A stretch of DNA of 64,000 nucleotides from Pseudaminobacter sp040049255 (GTDB taxonomy: Bacteria; Pseudomonadota; Alphaproteobacteria; Rhizobiales; Rhizobiaceae), in contig NZ_JBDZDR010000008.1 in NCBI RefSeq assembly GCF_040049255.1, positions 1 to 64,000 of the forward strand. Reading direction: 5' to 3'. Positions 53,577 to 62,571 of the stretch are shown here, piece by piece. Made by a program: the position numbers and the translations under genes. The notes beneath the pieces were generated by a model that worked only from the letters and a program-made list of their open reading frames with translations, searched no databases and had not been told where the DNA came from. Within the stretch, counting starts at the first letter, position 1. Each line of letters opens with the position of its first letter.

Positions 53577-55322
53577 ATGAGCCGTTTCACGCCCAAGCCA
53601 TGGCCGCGCAAGCTGCGTTCGCAGGAATGGTACGGCGGCACCAGCCGCGACGTGATCTATCACCGGGGCTGGTTGAAGAACCAGGGCCATCCGCATGACC
53701 TGTTCGACGGTCGCCCGGTGATCGGCATCCTCAACACCTGGTCCGACCTGACCCCCTGCAACGGCCATCTGCGCGAGCTCGCCGAAAAGGTGAAGGCCGG
53801 CGTCTGGGAAGCCGGCGGCTTTCCGGTCGAGGTGCCCGTATTTTCGGCCTCGGAAAACACCTTCCGCCCCACGGCGATGATGTTCCGCAACCTCGCCGCC
53901 ATGGCGGCTGAGGAAGCGATCCGCGGCCAGCCGCTTGATGGCTGCGTGCTGATGGTGGGCTGCGACAAGACCACGCCTTCGCTGCTGATGGCGGCTGCCT
54001 CCTGCGACCTGCCTGCAATCGTCGTCACCGGCGGGCCGATGCTCAATGGCTGGTTCCGCGGCGAGCGCGTCGGCTCGGGCACGCATCTGTGGAAATTCTC
54101 CGAGGCCGTGAAGGCGGGCGAGATGACCCAGGCCGAGTTCCTCGAGGCCGAAGCCTCGATGAGCCGCTCGACCGGCACCTGCAACACCATGGGCACGGCC
54201 TCCACCATGGCTTCGATGGCCGAAGCGCTGGGCATGGCGCTTTCCGGCAACGCCGCCATCCCGGCCGTCGATTCACGTCGCCGCGTGATGGCGCAACTTA
54301 CCGGCCGCCGCATCGTGCAGATGGTCAAGGACGACCTGAAACCCTCCGACATCATGACGCGCGAGGCGTTCGAGAACGCCATCCGCGTCAACGGCGCCAT
54401 CGGCGGCTCGACCAACGCCGTGATCCACCTTCTGGCGATTGCCGGGCGCGTCGGCATCGATCTCACGCTCGATGATTGGGACCGGCTCGGCCGCGAGGTG
54501 CCGACCATCGTCAACCTGATGCCGTCCGGTAAATATCTGATGGAAGAGTTCTTCTATGCCGGTGGCTTGCCCGTCGTCATCAAGAGGCTCGGCGAGGCCG
54601 GGCTGCTGCACCAAGATGCGCTGACCGTCTCCGGCGAGACGATCTGGGACGAGGTGAAGAACGTCGTCAACCATAACGAGGACGTCATCCTGCCGACCGA
54701 GAAAGCCCTGGCGCAGCATGGCGGCATCGCCGTGCTCAAGGGCAATCTGGCGCCCAACGGCGCGGTGCTGAAGCCCTCGGCAGCCTCGCCGCATCTGCTG
54801 AAACATCGCGGCCGCGCCGTCGTCTTCGAGGACATCGACGACTACAAGGCGAGGATCAACGACGACGCGCTCGACATTGACGAGACCTGCGTCATGGTCA
54901 TGAAGAACTGCGGCCCGAAGGGTTATCCGGGCATGGCCGAGGTCGGCAATATGGGCCTGCCGCCCAAGGTGCTGAAGAAGGGCATCACCGACATGGTGCG
55001 TATTTCCGACGCGCGCATGTCCGGCACCGCCTATGGCACGGTGGTGCTGCATACCGCCCCCGAGGCGGCGGTTGGCGGGCCGCTCGCGGTGGTCAGGAAT
55101 GGCGACATGATCGAGATCGACGTGGCCGCGCGGCGCATCCATCTCGACATTCCGGACGAGGAGCTGCAGGCGCGTCTTTCGGCGCAGACGCCGAATGTGC
55201 CCGTGCCGCAGGGCGGCTATGCGCAGATTTTCCATGCCCATGTGCAGGGCGCTGATACGGGCGCGGATTTCGACTTCCTGCGCGGTTGCCGAGGTGCGCC
55301 CGTGGGCAGGGACAGCCACTGA
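53577..55322 (+). CDS. IlvD/Edd family aldonate dehydratase (L-arabinonate/D-galactonate dehydratase type)
   Basis: A 581-residue iron-sulfur dehydratase removing water from a sugar acid to give a 2-keto-3-deoxy acid. Cluster cysteines are Cys61 (LTPCNGH), Cys129 (VGCDKTTP) and Cys202 (TGTCNTMG), spaced as in the Rhizobium L-arabinonate dehydratase. That enzyme also uses D-galactonate and D-fuconate, which share configuration at C2-C4. GAGAGG precedes the ATG. With the kinase and aldolase genes downstream, D-galactonate is the expected physiological substrate, though L-arabinonate is equally possible. Confidence 0.9.
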   Translation: MSRFTPKPWPRKLRSQEWYGGTSRDVIYHRGWLKNQGHPHDLFDGRPVIGILNTWSDLTPCNGHLRELAEKVKAGVWEAGGFPVEVPVFSASENTFRPTAMMFRNLAAMAAEEAIRGQPLDGCVLMVGCDKTTPSLLMAAASCDLPAIVVTGGPMLNGWFRGERVGSGTHLWKFSEAVKAGEMTQAEFLEAEASMSRSTGTCNTMGTASTMASMAEALGMALSGNAAIPAVDSRRRVMAQLTGRRIVQMVKDDLKPSDIMTREAFENAIRVNGAIGGSTNAVIHLLAIAGRVGIDLTLDDWDRLGREVPTIVNLMPSGKYLMEEFFYAGGLPVVIKRLGEAGLLHQDALTVSGETIWDEVKNVVNHNEDVILPTEKALAQHGGIAVLKGNLAPNGAVLKPSAASPHLLKHRGRAVVFEDIDDYKARINDDALDIDETCVMVMKNCGPKGYPGMAEVGNMGLPPKVLKKGITDMVRISDARMSGTAYGTVVLHTAPEAAVGGPLAVVRNGDMIEIDVAARRIHLDIPDEELQARLSAQTPNVPVPQGGYAQIFHAHVQGADTGADFDFLRGCRGAPVGRDSH

Positions 55323-55330
55323 GGCGCGTC

Positions 55331-56245
55331 ATGAGCCGGGTTACCGCAGCGCGCATCGTTGCAGATTGGGGAACCAGCAATCTACGCGTCTTCGCGCTCG
55401 GCGAGGCGAGTAATCTGCTGGCGGAAGCATCTAGCGACACCGGAATGGGCAAGCTCACCCCCGATGGCTACGAACCGGCGCTTCTGGAACTGATCGGCGA
55501 TTGGCTCGACGCGAATCGCGTCACGCCTGTCATCGTCTGCGGCATGGCCGGCGCCCGCCAGGGCTGGACGGAAGCGGCTTACCGTTGCGTTCCCTGCACG
55601 CCGGTCGGCAGGCCTTTCGCCCGGCCACGAGTCGCCAGCCCGCTCATCGAGGTCTTCATCGTGCCGGGGCTTTCGCAGGCCGAACCCGCCGACGTGATGC
55701 GCGGCGAGGAAACGCAGATCGCAGGCGTGCTCGCCGCCAGTCCGGGCTTCGCCGGTGTCGTCTGCCTGCCGGGCACCCACAGCAAATGGGCGCTGGTGAA
55801 GGATGGGCGCGTGGAGCGCTTCGCCACCTTCATGACCGGCGAGCTTTTCGCGCTGCTCGCCACGCAATCGGTGCTGCGCCACGGCATGGCAAGCGAGGGG
55901 AGCGACGAGGCCGCATTCGATGCGGGTGTCGCGGATGCCATTTCGCAGCCAGCAGGGCTTGCGGCCGAGCTGTTCCGTCTGCGCGCCGCGGGGCTGCTCG
56001 CCGACCTGCCGGCCGCGGCCGCGCGCAGCCGCCTTTCCGGCCTGCTGGTCGGTGCCGAGTTGGCAGCAGCGCGGCCGTTCTGGCAGGAGAACGAGGTGCT
56101 CGTCGTCGGCAGCGGCGCGCTGACGGAACTCTACCGGCGCGCGCTTGCCGGTCTTGGCGCTCAGGCGCGCGCGATCTCCGGCGAGAAGATGGTGCTGCTC
56201 GGCCTCGTGCAGGCTTTCGAACGGATCAGCGCGGAGACAGCATGA
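55331..56245 (+). CDS. dgoK: 2-dehydro-3-deoxygalactonokinase
   Basis: A 304-residue sugar kinase phosphorylating 2-keto-3-deoxygalactonate. The phosphate-1 motif is ARIVADWGTSNLRVF. CGMAGARQGW, MRGEETQIAG, LPGTHSKWALV and FMTGELFALL are all typical of DgoK. The ATG is preceded by GAGG and lies eight bases after the dehydratase stop. Its own stop overlaps the aldolase start (ATGA). It assigns the pathway to the galactonate branch, since L-arabinonate breakdown needs no kinase. Confidence 0.93.
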   Translation: MSRVTAARIVADWGTSNLRVFALGEASNLLAEASSDTGMGKLTPDGYEPALLELIGDWLDANRVTPVIVCGMAGARQGWTEAAYRCVPCTPVGRPFARPRVASPLIEVFIVPGLSQAEPADVMRGEETQIAGVLAASPGFAGVVCLPGTHSKWALVKDGRVERFATFMTGELFALLATQSVLRHGMASEGSDEAAFDAGVADAISQPAGLAAELFRLRAAGLLADLPAAAARSRLSGLLVGAELAAARPFWQENEVLVVGSGALTELYRRALAGLGAQARAISGEKMVLLGLVQAFERISAETA

Positions 56246-56847
56246 GCCGCAACATCATCGCCATTCTTCGCGGCATCACGCCGCCGGAAGTCGAGGCGCA
56301 TGCCCAGGCCGTGATCGATGCGGGCATCACCATCATCGAAGTGCCGCTCAATTCTCCGCAGCCTTTCGACAGCATCGCCCGCCTGCTTGCCCGTTTCGCA
56401 GGGCAGGCGCTGATCGGCGCAGGAACGGTGCTGTCGGTGGCGGAGGTCGAGCGCTTGGCCGGCCTGGGTGCCAGGCTCGTCGTCTCGCCCAATTGCGATC
56501 CGGCGGTGATTGCGGCAACGCGTGCCGCGAGCATGCAGTCCTTGCCTGGGGTGATGACGCCGACGGAGTGTTTTTCCGCCCTCGCCGCCGGCGCGACCGG
56601 CCTGAAACTCTTTCCGGCCTCGCTGATCGGCCCGGCGGGGCTTGCGGCAATGAAGGCCGTGCTGCCGAAGGATACCCCTCTCTATGCGGTTGGCGGTGCC
56701 GGGGCGGACAATTTCGACGCCTGGATAAGGGCCGGCGCCAGCGGCTTCGGCATCGGCACGGCGCTCTACCGGCCCGGCCAGAGCCCCGAGGACACCGCAT
56801 CCGCGGCGCGGAAAATCGTTGCCGCCTACGACGCGGCCTTGCAATGA
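56242..56847 (+). CDS. dgoA: 2-dehydro-3-deoxy-6-phosphogalactonate aldolase
   Basis: A 201-residue class I aldolase cleaving KDPGal to pyruvate and glyceraldehyde-3-phosphate. Active-site residues are visible: Arg10 in IAILRG, Glu33 in IIEVPLNSP and the Schiff-base Lys122 in GLKLFPAS. EVPLNSP distinguishes the KDPGal aldolases from the KDPG enzymes. The start overlaps the kinase stop by four bases. The gene converges with the galactose dehydrogenase gene, with 25 bases between stops. Confidence 0.94.
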   Translation: MSRNIIAILRGITPPEVEAHAQAVIDAGITIIEVPLNSPQPFDSIARLLARFAGQALIGAGTVLSVAEVERLAGLGARLVVSPNCDPAVIAATRAASMQSLPGVMTPTECFSALAAGATGLKLFPASLIGPAGLAAMKAVLPKDTPLYAVGGAGADNFDAWIRAGASGFGIGTALYRPGQSPEDTASAARKIVAAYDAALQ

Positions 56848-56872
56848 CACGCGCCGTGTGACGCGGCTTCGG

Positions 56873-57796
56873 TCAGTCGTAAAATGCGGCCGTAACCCGC
56901 CTGCGCCCGAGTAGGAAGGCATCGGCCACGTGGATCAGCGGCGACAGGTCGAAATCGGACCGGCCGGAGCCTACGAGTTCGACGAAGCGCCGATAGAGGT
57001 TGCGGTATTCCGTATCGGGCTCGGCCATGCGCTGAACGCCGTCGATGGCAAGCCGGCTGCCGCCCTGCGAAAGGTGCAGTTCGCCGCCATCGGTCTCGAC
57101 GCGGATGTCCCAGCTCTGCGGGCCGGTCTGGCGCCAGTCGAATTCCGCCTCCACCGGTGCATCCGAAGCCGTGCGGAAGCCCAGCAAGGCGGCAATCGGC
57201 GCGTCGCGGTTTTCCGGGAAATCCAGCGTGGAGGAGACGAGCCGCATCGGCTCCGGCAGGATGCGCGTAACGATCGAAAGCGCGTTGATGCCCGGGTCGA
57301 ACACGCCGAGGCCGCCCGGCTCCCAGATCCATTGCTGGCCGGGGTGCCAGTGGCGAACGTTTTCCTTCCAGTCGATGCAGACGGAACGGACGGTCTTGTC
57401 GGCCAGGAACGCGCGGGCGGGCTCGACGCCCGCCGCCTCGCGCGAATGCCATGTGGCGAAGATCGTCAACCCCTTGTCGCGCGCCATTCGGCCGAGCGCC
57501 TCCACTTCTGCGACGGACATGCCGGGCGGTTTTTCCAGCATCAGGTGCTTGCCGGCATCGAGCGCCGCCAGCGCCTGTTCGAAGCGCCCTTGCGGCGGCG
57601 TGCAGAGCGAGATGGCGTCGACCGCCGTGTCGCTGGCGAGAAGCGCGTCGATGTCGTGGAAACAGGGCAGGCCCGGCAGGCCAGCGCTTCGGCTGGCAAT
57701 CGCGGCCAGCTCGATTTCCTTCGTTGCCGCAATGGCAGGAAGGTGCTGGTCCCGCGCAATCTTGCCGAGGCCGACAAGGCCCAGCCTGATGGTCAT
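56873..57796 (-). CDS. Gfo/Idh/MocA oxidoreductase, probable D-galactose 1-dehydrogenase
   Basis: A 307-residue NAD(P)-dependent oxidoreductase. The Rossmann motif is LVGLGKIARDQHLPAI (7-22), followed by the family EKP motif in HLMLEKPPGM and TWHSREAAGVEPA. The KENVRHWHPGQQWIWEPGGLGVFDPGINAL block carries the catalytic His/Asp residues and resembles bacterial galactose dehydrogenases (two runs: WHPGQQWIW and GGLGVFDPGINAL). Oxidation of D-galactose to galactonolactone would feed the adjacent dehydratase, kinase and aldolase. L-arabinose or D-fucose are likely alternative substrates. No lactonase gene of the SMP-30 type is seen nearby. Confidence 0.85.
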   Translation of the reverse strand: MTIRLGLVGLGKIARDQHLPAIAATKEIELAAIASRSAGLPGLPCFHDIDALLASDTAVDAISLCTPPQGRFEQALAALDAGKHLMLEKPPGMSVAEVEALGRMARDKGLTIFATWHSREAAGVEPARAFLADKTVRSVCIDWKENVRHWHPGQQWIWEPGGLGVFDPGINALSIVTRILPEPMRLVSSTLDFPENRDAPIAALLGFRTASDAPVEAEFDWRQTGPQSWDIRVETDGGELHLSQGGSRLAIDGVQRMAEPDTEYRNLYRRFVELVGSGRSDFDLSPLIHVADAFLLGRRRVTAAFYD

Positions 57797-57918
57797 GTTT
57801 CTTTCCCCCCGCTAGGATCAACTCGCAATATTCTTATGCGCGAACGGCTTCGGTTTGAACCGATCCTGAAAATACATCAGCAAGATACGAGCAGCGCATA
57901 TTGCTTGTCTAATGTTTC

Positions 57919-59055
57919 TCAAGCGGTCTGTTCCCGGGCGCTGCGGTTCAGTGTGGATACACGGTGCCCCGCATTGAACAGGAAGAGAAGCAAATTCGAC
58001 CTGCTGATGATTTGCAGGCCGACGATGGCAGCTATCGCCGCCAGGCAGGGCAAGGCGAAGAAGGTGATCGGGAACAGGTCAGAGCCGTAATTGCCGAAAA
58101 ACCGGCGGAAGATGATGCCGCCGAAATTGAACAGGATGGCGTGGCTGCAGAACAGGAAGAAGGCGTAGGGTTCGAAGCGCATCAGCGGCTCGGCGAGTGG
58201 GGAGCGCCTGATCGCCTCCGTTGCCCACCAGAAGCCTGCCGCCATGGTGACGCGCAGCAGCGTGTCGAGTGTCAGCCGCAGAGTTTCGTCCATCTCCGCA
58301 AGCAGGACCCGTTCCACGCGGATCGTGAGGAAAATGGCGGCCATTGCGATCAGCCCGAAGGCCAGCGGCCTCGCTATCCTGTCGATCTTGGCTTCGTCGG
58401 CAGCGGCAAGGCGCAGCCACATGCCGAGGCCGAAGAAGAGCAGAAGCTGCGGCCGCTGCAACAGGTAGAAATCTTCGCCGAACAGGGTGAGGGCAACGAG
58501 CGCCAGGATCGTCGCGATGGGTGTGCGTGTCAGCGCCACATGGAGCACCGGTGACAGAAGGCAGCACACGAAGAGATCGCGCAGGAACCAGAGCGGCACC
58601 ACGAGCGGCCATCCGGTCAGCGCGAAAATGGCATTGCCGAGGCCGAGCGGGGTGAATTCCGGCCAGTCCTGCCACTTGCCGGAAAGCAGGCCGTAGAGCC
58701 CGAGCAGGCCGAGCATCAGCAGGTTCCAGGCAACCAGCGGCACCACCAGTGTCTTCACCTTGGAGCGGTAGATCGCAAGCGAGCCCGACTTGTGCAGGCT
58801 GGAGACGATGAAGAAACCCGAGACGATGCTGAGCAGCGAAACCGAGCTGAGCCCGACCAACCGGGTCAGGATGAAATAGACGATGTCGAAAAAGCCGGCG
58901 TCGCGATCATAGACGTTTTCGGCGATGCCGGGCTGCACGTGAACGAAGGTCATGAAAAAGATGCACAGTGCCCGCGCGATCCTGATCCGGTCCGACATTG
59001 TCCTTTCGATTGGCGAACGGCGAACATGGGCGGGAGAAGCGAGGGATGACGTCAA
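57919..59055 (-). CDS. Acyltransferase 3 family membrane protein (ExoZ-like)
   Basis: A membrane O-acyltransferase of 378 residues that would acetylate a sugar of the polysaccharide. About ten helices are predicted. The family N-terminus is RIARALCIFFMTFVHV, whose His is the usual catalytic residue of the family. VPLWFLRDLFVC is the second conserved block. A perfect AGGAGG lies eight bases before a TTG at 59055, which I take as start. The ATG at 58998 is also plausible and gives a more usual N-terminus, but its AGGA is only two bases away. A hairpin precedes the ribosome site. The downstream dehydrogenase gene is about 120 bases away. Confidence 0.85.
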   Translation of the reverse strand: MTSSLASPAHVRRSPIERTMSDRIRIARALCIFFMTFVHVQPGIAENVYDRDAGFFDIVYFILTRLVGLSSVSLLSIVSGFFIVSSLHKSGSLAIYRSKVKTLVVPLVAWNLLMLGLLGLYGLLSGKWQDWPEFTPLGLGNAIFALTGWPLVVPLWFLRDLFVCCLLSPVLHVALTRTPIATILALVALTLFGEDFYLLQRPQLLLFFGLGMWLRLAAADEAKIDRIARPLAFGLIAMAAIFLTIRVERVLLAEMDETLRLTLDTLLRVTMAAGFWWATEAIRRSPLAEPLMRFEPYAFFLFCSHAILFNFGGIIFRRFFGNYGSDLFPITFFALPCLAAIAAIVGLQIISRSNLLLFLFNAGHRVSTLNRSAREQTA

Positions 59056-59365
59056 AAATCTTTCCTCCTAAAAAATACTGCGGCGCCTCAAACAGGCGCT
59101 TGCGGGCACGGATGCTCCGCACAGGTGGCAACGGCCTCAAAACGAGGCCTTCATCCTGTCGCCTCAATCTGCTCCCATGGCCGGGTGGCATGGGTGGCGA
59201 CGAATACCCCGCCATTTTGAACTGCGCGGGTGGTCCAAATGTGAATCCGGGCAGATTCCAGGTGGATCGGGGTTCACAAAGTGCGACGCTGGATAACAGA
59301 GAGCCAGGCCGGCCCTTCCACAGGCCCGCGGCCGGCAGCTGTCGAAACGGAACGAAGGGCGCTGG
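59056..59365. other. Divergent intergenic region
   Basis: This 310-base gap separates the acyltransferase and phosphatase genes. It holds the acyltransferase leader with AGGAGG (59064-59069, minus strand) and a hairpin (59083-59099). The half next to the phosphatase gene shows no distinct motif. No coding frame is supported. Confidence 0.4.
59083..59099 (-). promoter_or_regulatory. Leader hairpin upstream of the acyltransferase ribosome site
   Basis: On the minus strand GCGCCT-GTTTG-AGGCGC forms a perfect six-base stem, followed seven bases later by TTTTTT and then directly by AGGAGG. The T-run is too far from the stem for a standard terminator, so an attenuator or translational control element is only a possibility. 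Confidence 0.4.
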
Positions 59366-60151
59366 ATGAAGACGTTTGCCGGCTTATTCGGCCCGGACAG
59401 GGCCGCCAGGCGAGCCCAACGTGACCGGCTGCGGCTCGACCTGGCCGACGCCGCAGTCTACGCTATCGGCGACATACATGGCTGCCTCGATGAGCTGCTG
59501 ACGCTGGAGGGGGTGATAGTCGACGACGCCCGATCGTTGCCCGGCCGGAAGATCATCGTGATGCTGGGCGACTATATCGACCGTGGGCCGGACTCCAGCC
59601 GGGTCGTTGATCACCTGATGGCGCCGCCTCCACCCGGCTTCGACCGTATTTGCCTGACCGGCAATCACGAAGTAGCCCTGCTCGACTATCTGGACGGACA
59701 CCTGTCGCTGTCGCAATGGATGCCGATGGGGGCTGCGGCGACGCTGTTTTCCTACGGCGTCGACCCAGACCGGCTGGGCCATGTCTACCGATCGTCGCGG
59801 CAGGTGAACGAAGTGATCCGCCGCGCCATACCCGCCGCCCATGTCTCGTTTTTTCGGTCGCTGCCCATCATGGTGGAGGCCGAGCGTTACGTGTTCGTCC
59901 ACGCCGGCATCCGCCCGGAAGCGGCTCTCGATCAGCAAACGGACGATGACCTGATCTACATTCGATCGGCTTTCTATGAGAGCCCGCATCCGCTGAGGAA
60001 ATACGTGGTGCACGGCCACACGCCGGTCGCCGAGGCAAAGCTGGAGCGCGGCCGCATCAACATAGATACCGGTTGCTACTACAGTGGCCGGCTGACGGCC
60101 CTGCGGATCTTCCGCAACAAGGGCCGCTATCTCAGCAACCGGGCGGTTTAG
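59366..60151 (+). CDS. PPP-family serine/threonine protein phosphatase-like metallophosphoesterase
   Basis: A 261-residue cytoplasmic phosphoesterase. The metal-binding motifs are in order: GDIHG (35-39), GDYIDRG (68-74), GNHE (99-102), FVHAGIRP and VHGHTP. These are the complete set for bacterial PPP phosphatases, which remove phosphate from proteins or small molecules. The gene stands 22 bases from the convergent stop of the ExoP-like tyrosine autokinase gene. A role in reversing phosphorylation in polysaccharide control is suggested by position only. Confidence 0.9.
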   Translation: MKTFAGLFGPDRAARRAQRDRLRLDLADAAVYAIGDIHGCLDELLTLEGVIVDDARSLPGRKIIVMLGDYIDRGPDSSRVVDHLMAPPPPGFDRICLTGNHEVALLDYLDGHLSLSQWMPMGAAATLFSYGVDPDRLGHVYRSSRQVNEVIRRAIPAAHVSFFRSLPIMVEAERYVFVHAGIRPEAALDQQTDDDLIYIRSAFYESPHPLRKYVVHGHTPVAEAKLERGRINIDTGCYYSGRLTALRIFRNKGRYLSNRAV

Positions 60152-60173
60152 ATTGGACAACCACTGCGCGGGG

Positions 60174-62477
60174 CTAGCCCTTTGTCGCTGTGGGTTCGAC
60201 ATAATAGGACGCGTAGTGCTGGAGGTACCGTTCGGCGCCGCCGAACGTGCCATAGCGCGCTAGCTGGCCGGTGTCCGTCTTGTTGAGCACTACCCCCAGC
60301 ACCTTGTCGGCGACTTGCGGTTCCGCCTGCATCGCCGCCCGCACCAGCGCGCGCGGCGTGCTGCCCCATTCGGTCACCATCACGAAACCGTCGGCCATCG
60401 GCGCAAAGGCCTTGGCATCGACCACCGGCCCCAGCGGAGGCAGGTCGACGACGATATAGTCGTAGGCAGCGCGCGCCTCCTCGATCAATGCCTGCATGCC
60501 GGGACCGGACAGGAGCTCGCTGGTATGCGACTGCCGCCGGCGCACCACCGCAGGAATGATGGCAAGCCGCGTCGTGCGGTCCACCATCACCGTGTTCTGC
60601 CAGTGCTGTTCGCCCACTATGGCCTCCACCAGCCCCTTGTCGGGCGCCAGCGAAAGGCCGCGGCTGAGGCCCGGATTGCGCAAGTCGCCGTCGATCAGCA
60701 GGGTGCGGGCGCCGTTTGCGGCGAGCAGCCCGGCGAAATTCGCGGCCACCGTCGTCTTGCCCTCGTGCGGTAGGACCGAGACGAAGCCGATCACCTTGCT
60801 GGGCCTGCCCTGCAAGACCACGTCGCAGGCGAGCTTGGTGTTGCGCAGCGTTTCGGCGAAGGAGGAAGAGGGCGCATTGATCGCCACGCGCAGAATGCGC
60901 GGGGTCACAGGCGGTGCCGCCTCGGCCAGCGACCCGGCATTGCTGTTGGATAGCCTTGTGCCGACGACTGGCAAGTAGCCCAGGAAGTCAAAGCCGAGGG
61001 CAGTGCGCACGTCTTCACCGGTGCGGAAGAAGCGCTCGCGAAACTCCCGGAAGGCGCCTGCCGCCGCGCCGCCGAACAGGCCGAGCACCAGCGACAGGCC
61101 AAGCACCATGGCCTTGCGCGGGCTGGAAGCCGAAACCGGGTCGCCGGCCTCGGAGATCACTCGCGCCTTGGCGATCGGGAAGGTTTGCTGCTGCGACGCT
61201 TCCTCGTGGCGCGAGAGGAAGGTTTGATAAAGTGTGGCGAGCGCCGCCGACTTCTGTTCCAGTTCGCGCAGCCGCACCAGCGATTGCCCGGCCTCGGAAC
61301 TCTGCCCCGCCATCTGCCCCACATTGTTGCGAAGCGACGTCTCGCGCGATTTGGCGACCTCGTACTCGTTGCGATAACTTTCGGTCAGCTGCTGCAATTC
61401 CTGGAAGATCTGGCCGGTCAGGTCGGCCTGCTCCCGCCGCAGAGCCACTGCCTGGGCATGGTCCTTGCCGAAGCGGGTCGAGACTTCCTGCTCGCGCTTG
61501 GTGACGCCGAGATAGCGCGCTTTCAGATCATTGATGACGGCGTTGTTGCCGCCCTTGTCAGCCGGAATGGTCGCGTTTCTCACGGCGTTGTCAGGGCCGC
61601 TGTCGATGATCGCCTTGAACTGGTCGTAGCGTGCCAACGCATTCGCCGTGTCGGCCTGAGCGAGGATGAGCTGGCTGTTGAGGTCGGAAAGCTGCTGTTC
61701 CGAAATCAGTTCGCCACGGGCTGAGGTCAGCCCATGTTCGGCGCGGAACTTCTCGACTTCCAGTGCGGCCGCCTGCGAGCTTTCGCGCAATTCGGCGAGC
61801 CTTCCCTGCAACCACACAGTCGCGCGCTGCGTGGCATCGAAATTGGCGTCGAGCTGGTCGGAAAGATAGGCATCGGCATAGGCGCGCGCGATCGCACCGG
61901 CGAGCTTGCGGTCGTTGGCACGGAACGAAACCTCGATGACATAGCTGCGGCCGACGCGCTCGGCATTGAGGCCCGCCTGCAGCAATGCCGTAGCTTTGCC
62001 GATCCTCGCGTTCTCGACCGAAGCAGGCGACGGTTCGGGTGCGGAAGAGAACAGCCCGGTCACCGCCTTCACCTGCCCCTTCAACCAGCCGATGGGCGAG
62101 CGTGGCGGGTTCAGGAAGGCTTCGTTGGCCTGCAGGTTCTGGGCGACGGCGACTGCACGGGCAAGCCGTGCCGATTTCAGGATCTCGACCTCACTGGAAA
62201 TCATCGAGTCGGCCTGCATGGCCGCGGGTGCGGGGTTCTTCTCCTCGGCAAACCTGGTCAGGCTGTTGTCCAGCAGGATGCGCGTGGCGGCGGTGTATTC
62301 GGAAGGCGTGAAAACGAGATAGGCCGCGCCGAGCGCCAGGCCGATCCCAGCGCCGACAGCCACCACCCGCGCCTGCCTGAGCGCGATTGCGGCAAGGCGC
62401 TCCAGATCGATGAAGCGGTCGGCGTCCTCGGCTTCCCGGGGCATTCTGCTGTTCAATGGAATGTTTTTCTGGTGCAT
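60174..62477 (-). CDS. ExoP/Wzc-like polysaccharide co-polymerase with tyrosine autokinase domain
   Basis: A 767-residue membrane protein controlling polymer length and export. A first helix lies at about residues 38-56 (VVAVGAGIGLALGAAYLVF) and a second, in ASSPRKAMVLGLSLVLGLFGG, closes a large periplasmic Wzz domain with coiled coils. The cytoplasmic BY-kinase domain has an intact Walker A (PHEGKTT, Lys574), Walker A-prime LLIDGDLRNP and Walker B IVVDLPP. A C-terminal tyrosine cluster (RYGTFGG, RYLQHYASYY) provides autophosphorylation sites. In-frame starts also exist at 62492 (GTG) and 62444 (ATG). It follows galU on the same strand. It is the active counterpart of the degenerate protein at 10067-11884. 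Confidence 0.92.
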   Translation of the reverse strand: MHQKNIPLNSRMPREAEDADRFIDLERLAAIALRQARVVAVGAGIGLALGAAYLVFTPSEYTAATRILLDNSLTRFAEEKNPAPAAMQADSMISSEVEILKSARLARAVAVAQNLQANEAFLNPPRSPIGWLKGQVKAVTGLFSSAPEPSPASVENARIGKATALLQAGLNAERVGRSYVIEVSFRANDRKLAGAIARAYADAYLSDQLDANFDATQRATVWLQGRLAELRESSQAAALEVEKFRAEHGLTSARGELISEQQLSDLNSQLILAQADTANALARYDQFKAIIDSGPDNAVRNATIPADKGGNNAVINDLKARYLGVTKREQEVSTRFGKDHAQAVALRREQADLTGQIFQELQQLTESYRNEYEVAKSRETSLRNNVGQMAGQSSEAGQSLVRLRELEQKSAALATLYQTFLSRHEEASQQQTFPIAKARVISEAGDPVSASSPRKAMVLGLSLVLGLFGGAAAGAFREFRERFFRTGEDVRTALGFDFLGYLPVVGTRLSNSNAGSLAEAAPPVTPRILRVAINAPSSSFAETLRNTKLACDVVLQGRPSKVIGFVSVLPHEGKTTVAANFAGLLAANGARTLLIDGDLRNPGLSRGLSLAPDKGLVEAIVGEQHWQNTVMVDRTTRLAIIPAVVRRRQSHTSELLSGPGMQALIEEARAAYDYIVVDLPPLGPVVDAKAFAPMADGFVMVTEWGSTPRALVRAAMQAEPQVADKVLGVVLNKTDTGQLARYGTFGGAERYLQHYASYYVEPTATKG

Positions 62478-62571
62478 GGGCCTGGCCGCCACTCCCGCGG
62501 GTTGATCCTCTGGACTGTCGCGCGCCGATTGCGACCGGCGACGGATGCCGCCGGCCGCGAAATCATCCTGC

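Noticed and set aside
26058..57918. The catabolic block as a mobile island
   Set aside because: No integrase, transposase, tRNA target or flanking repeats were seen at its borders, and codon use looks uniform by eye.
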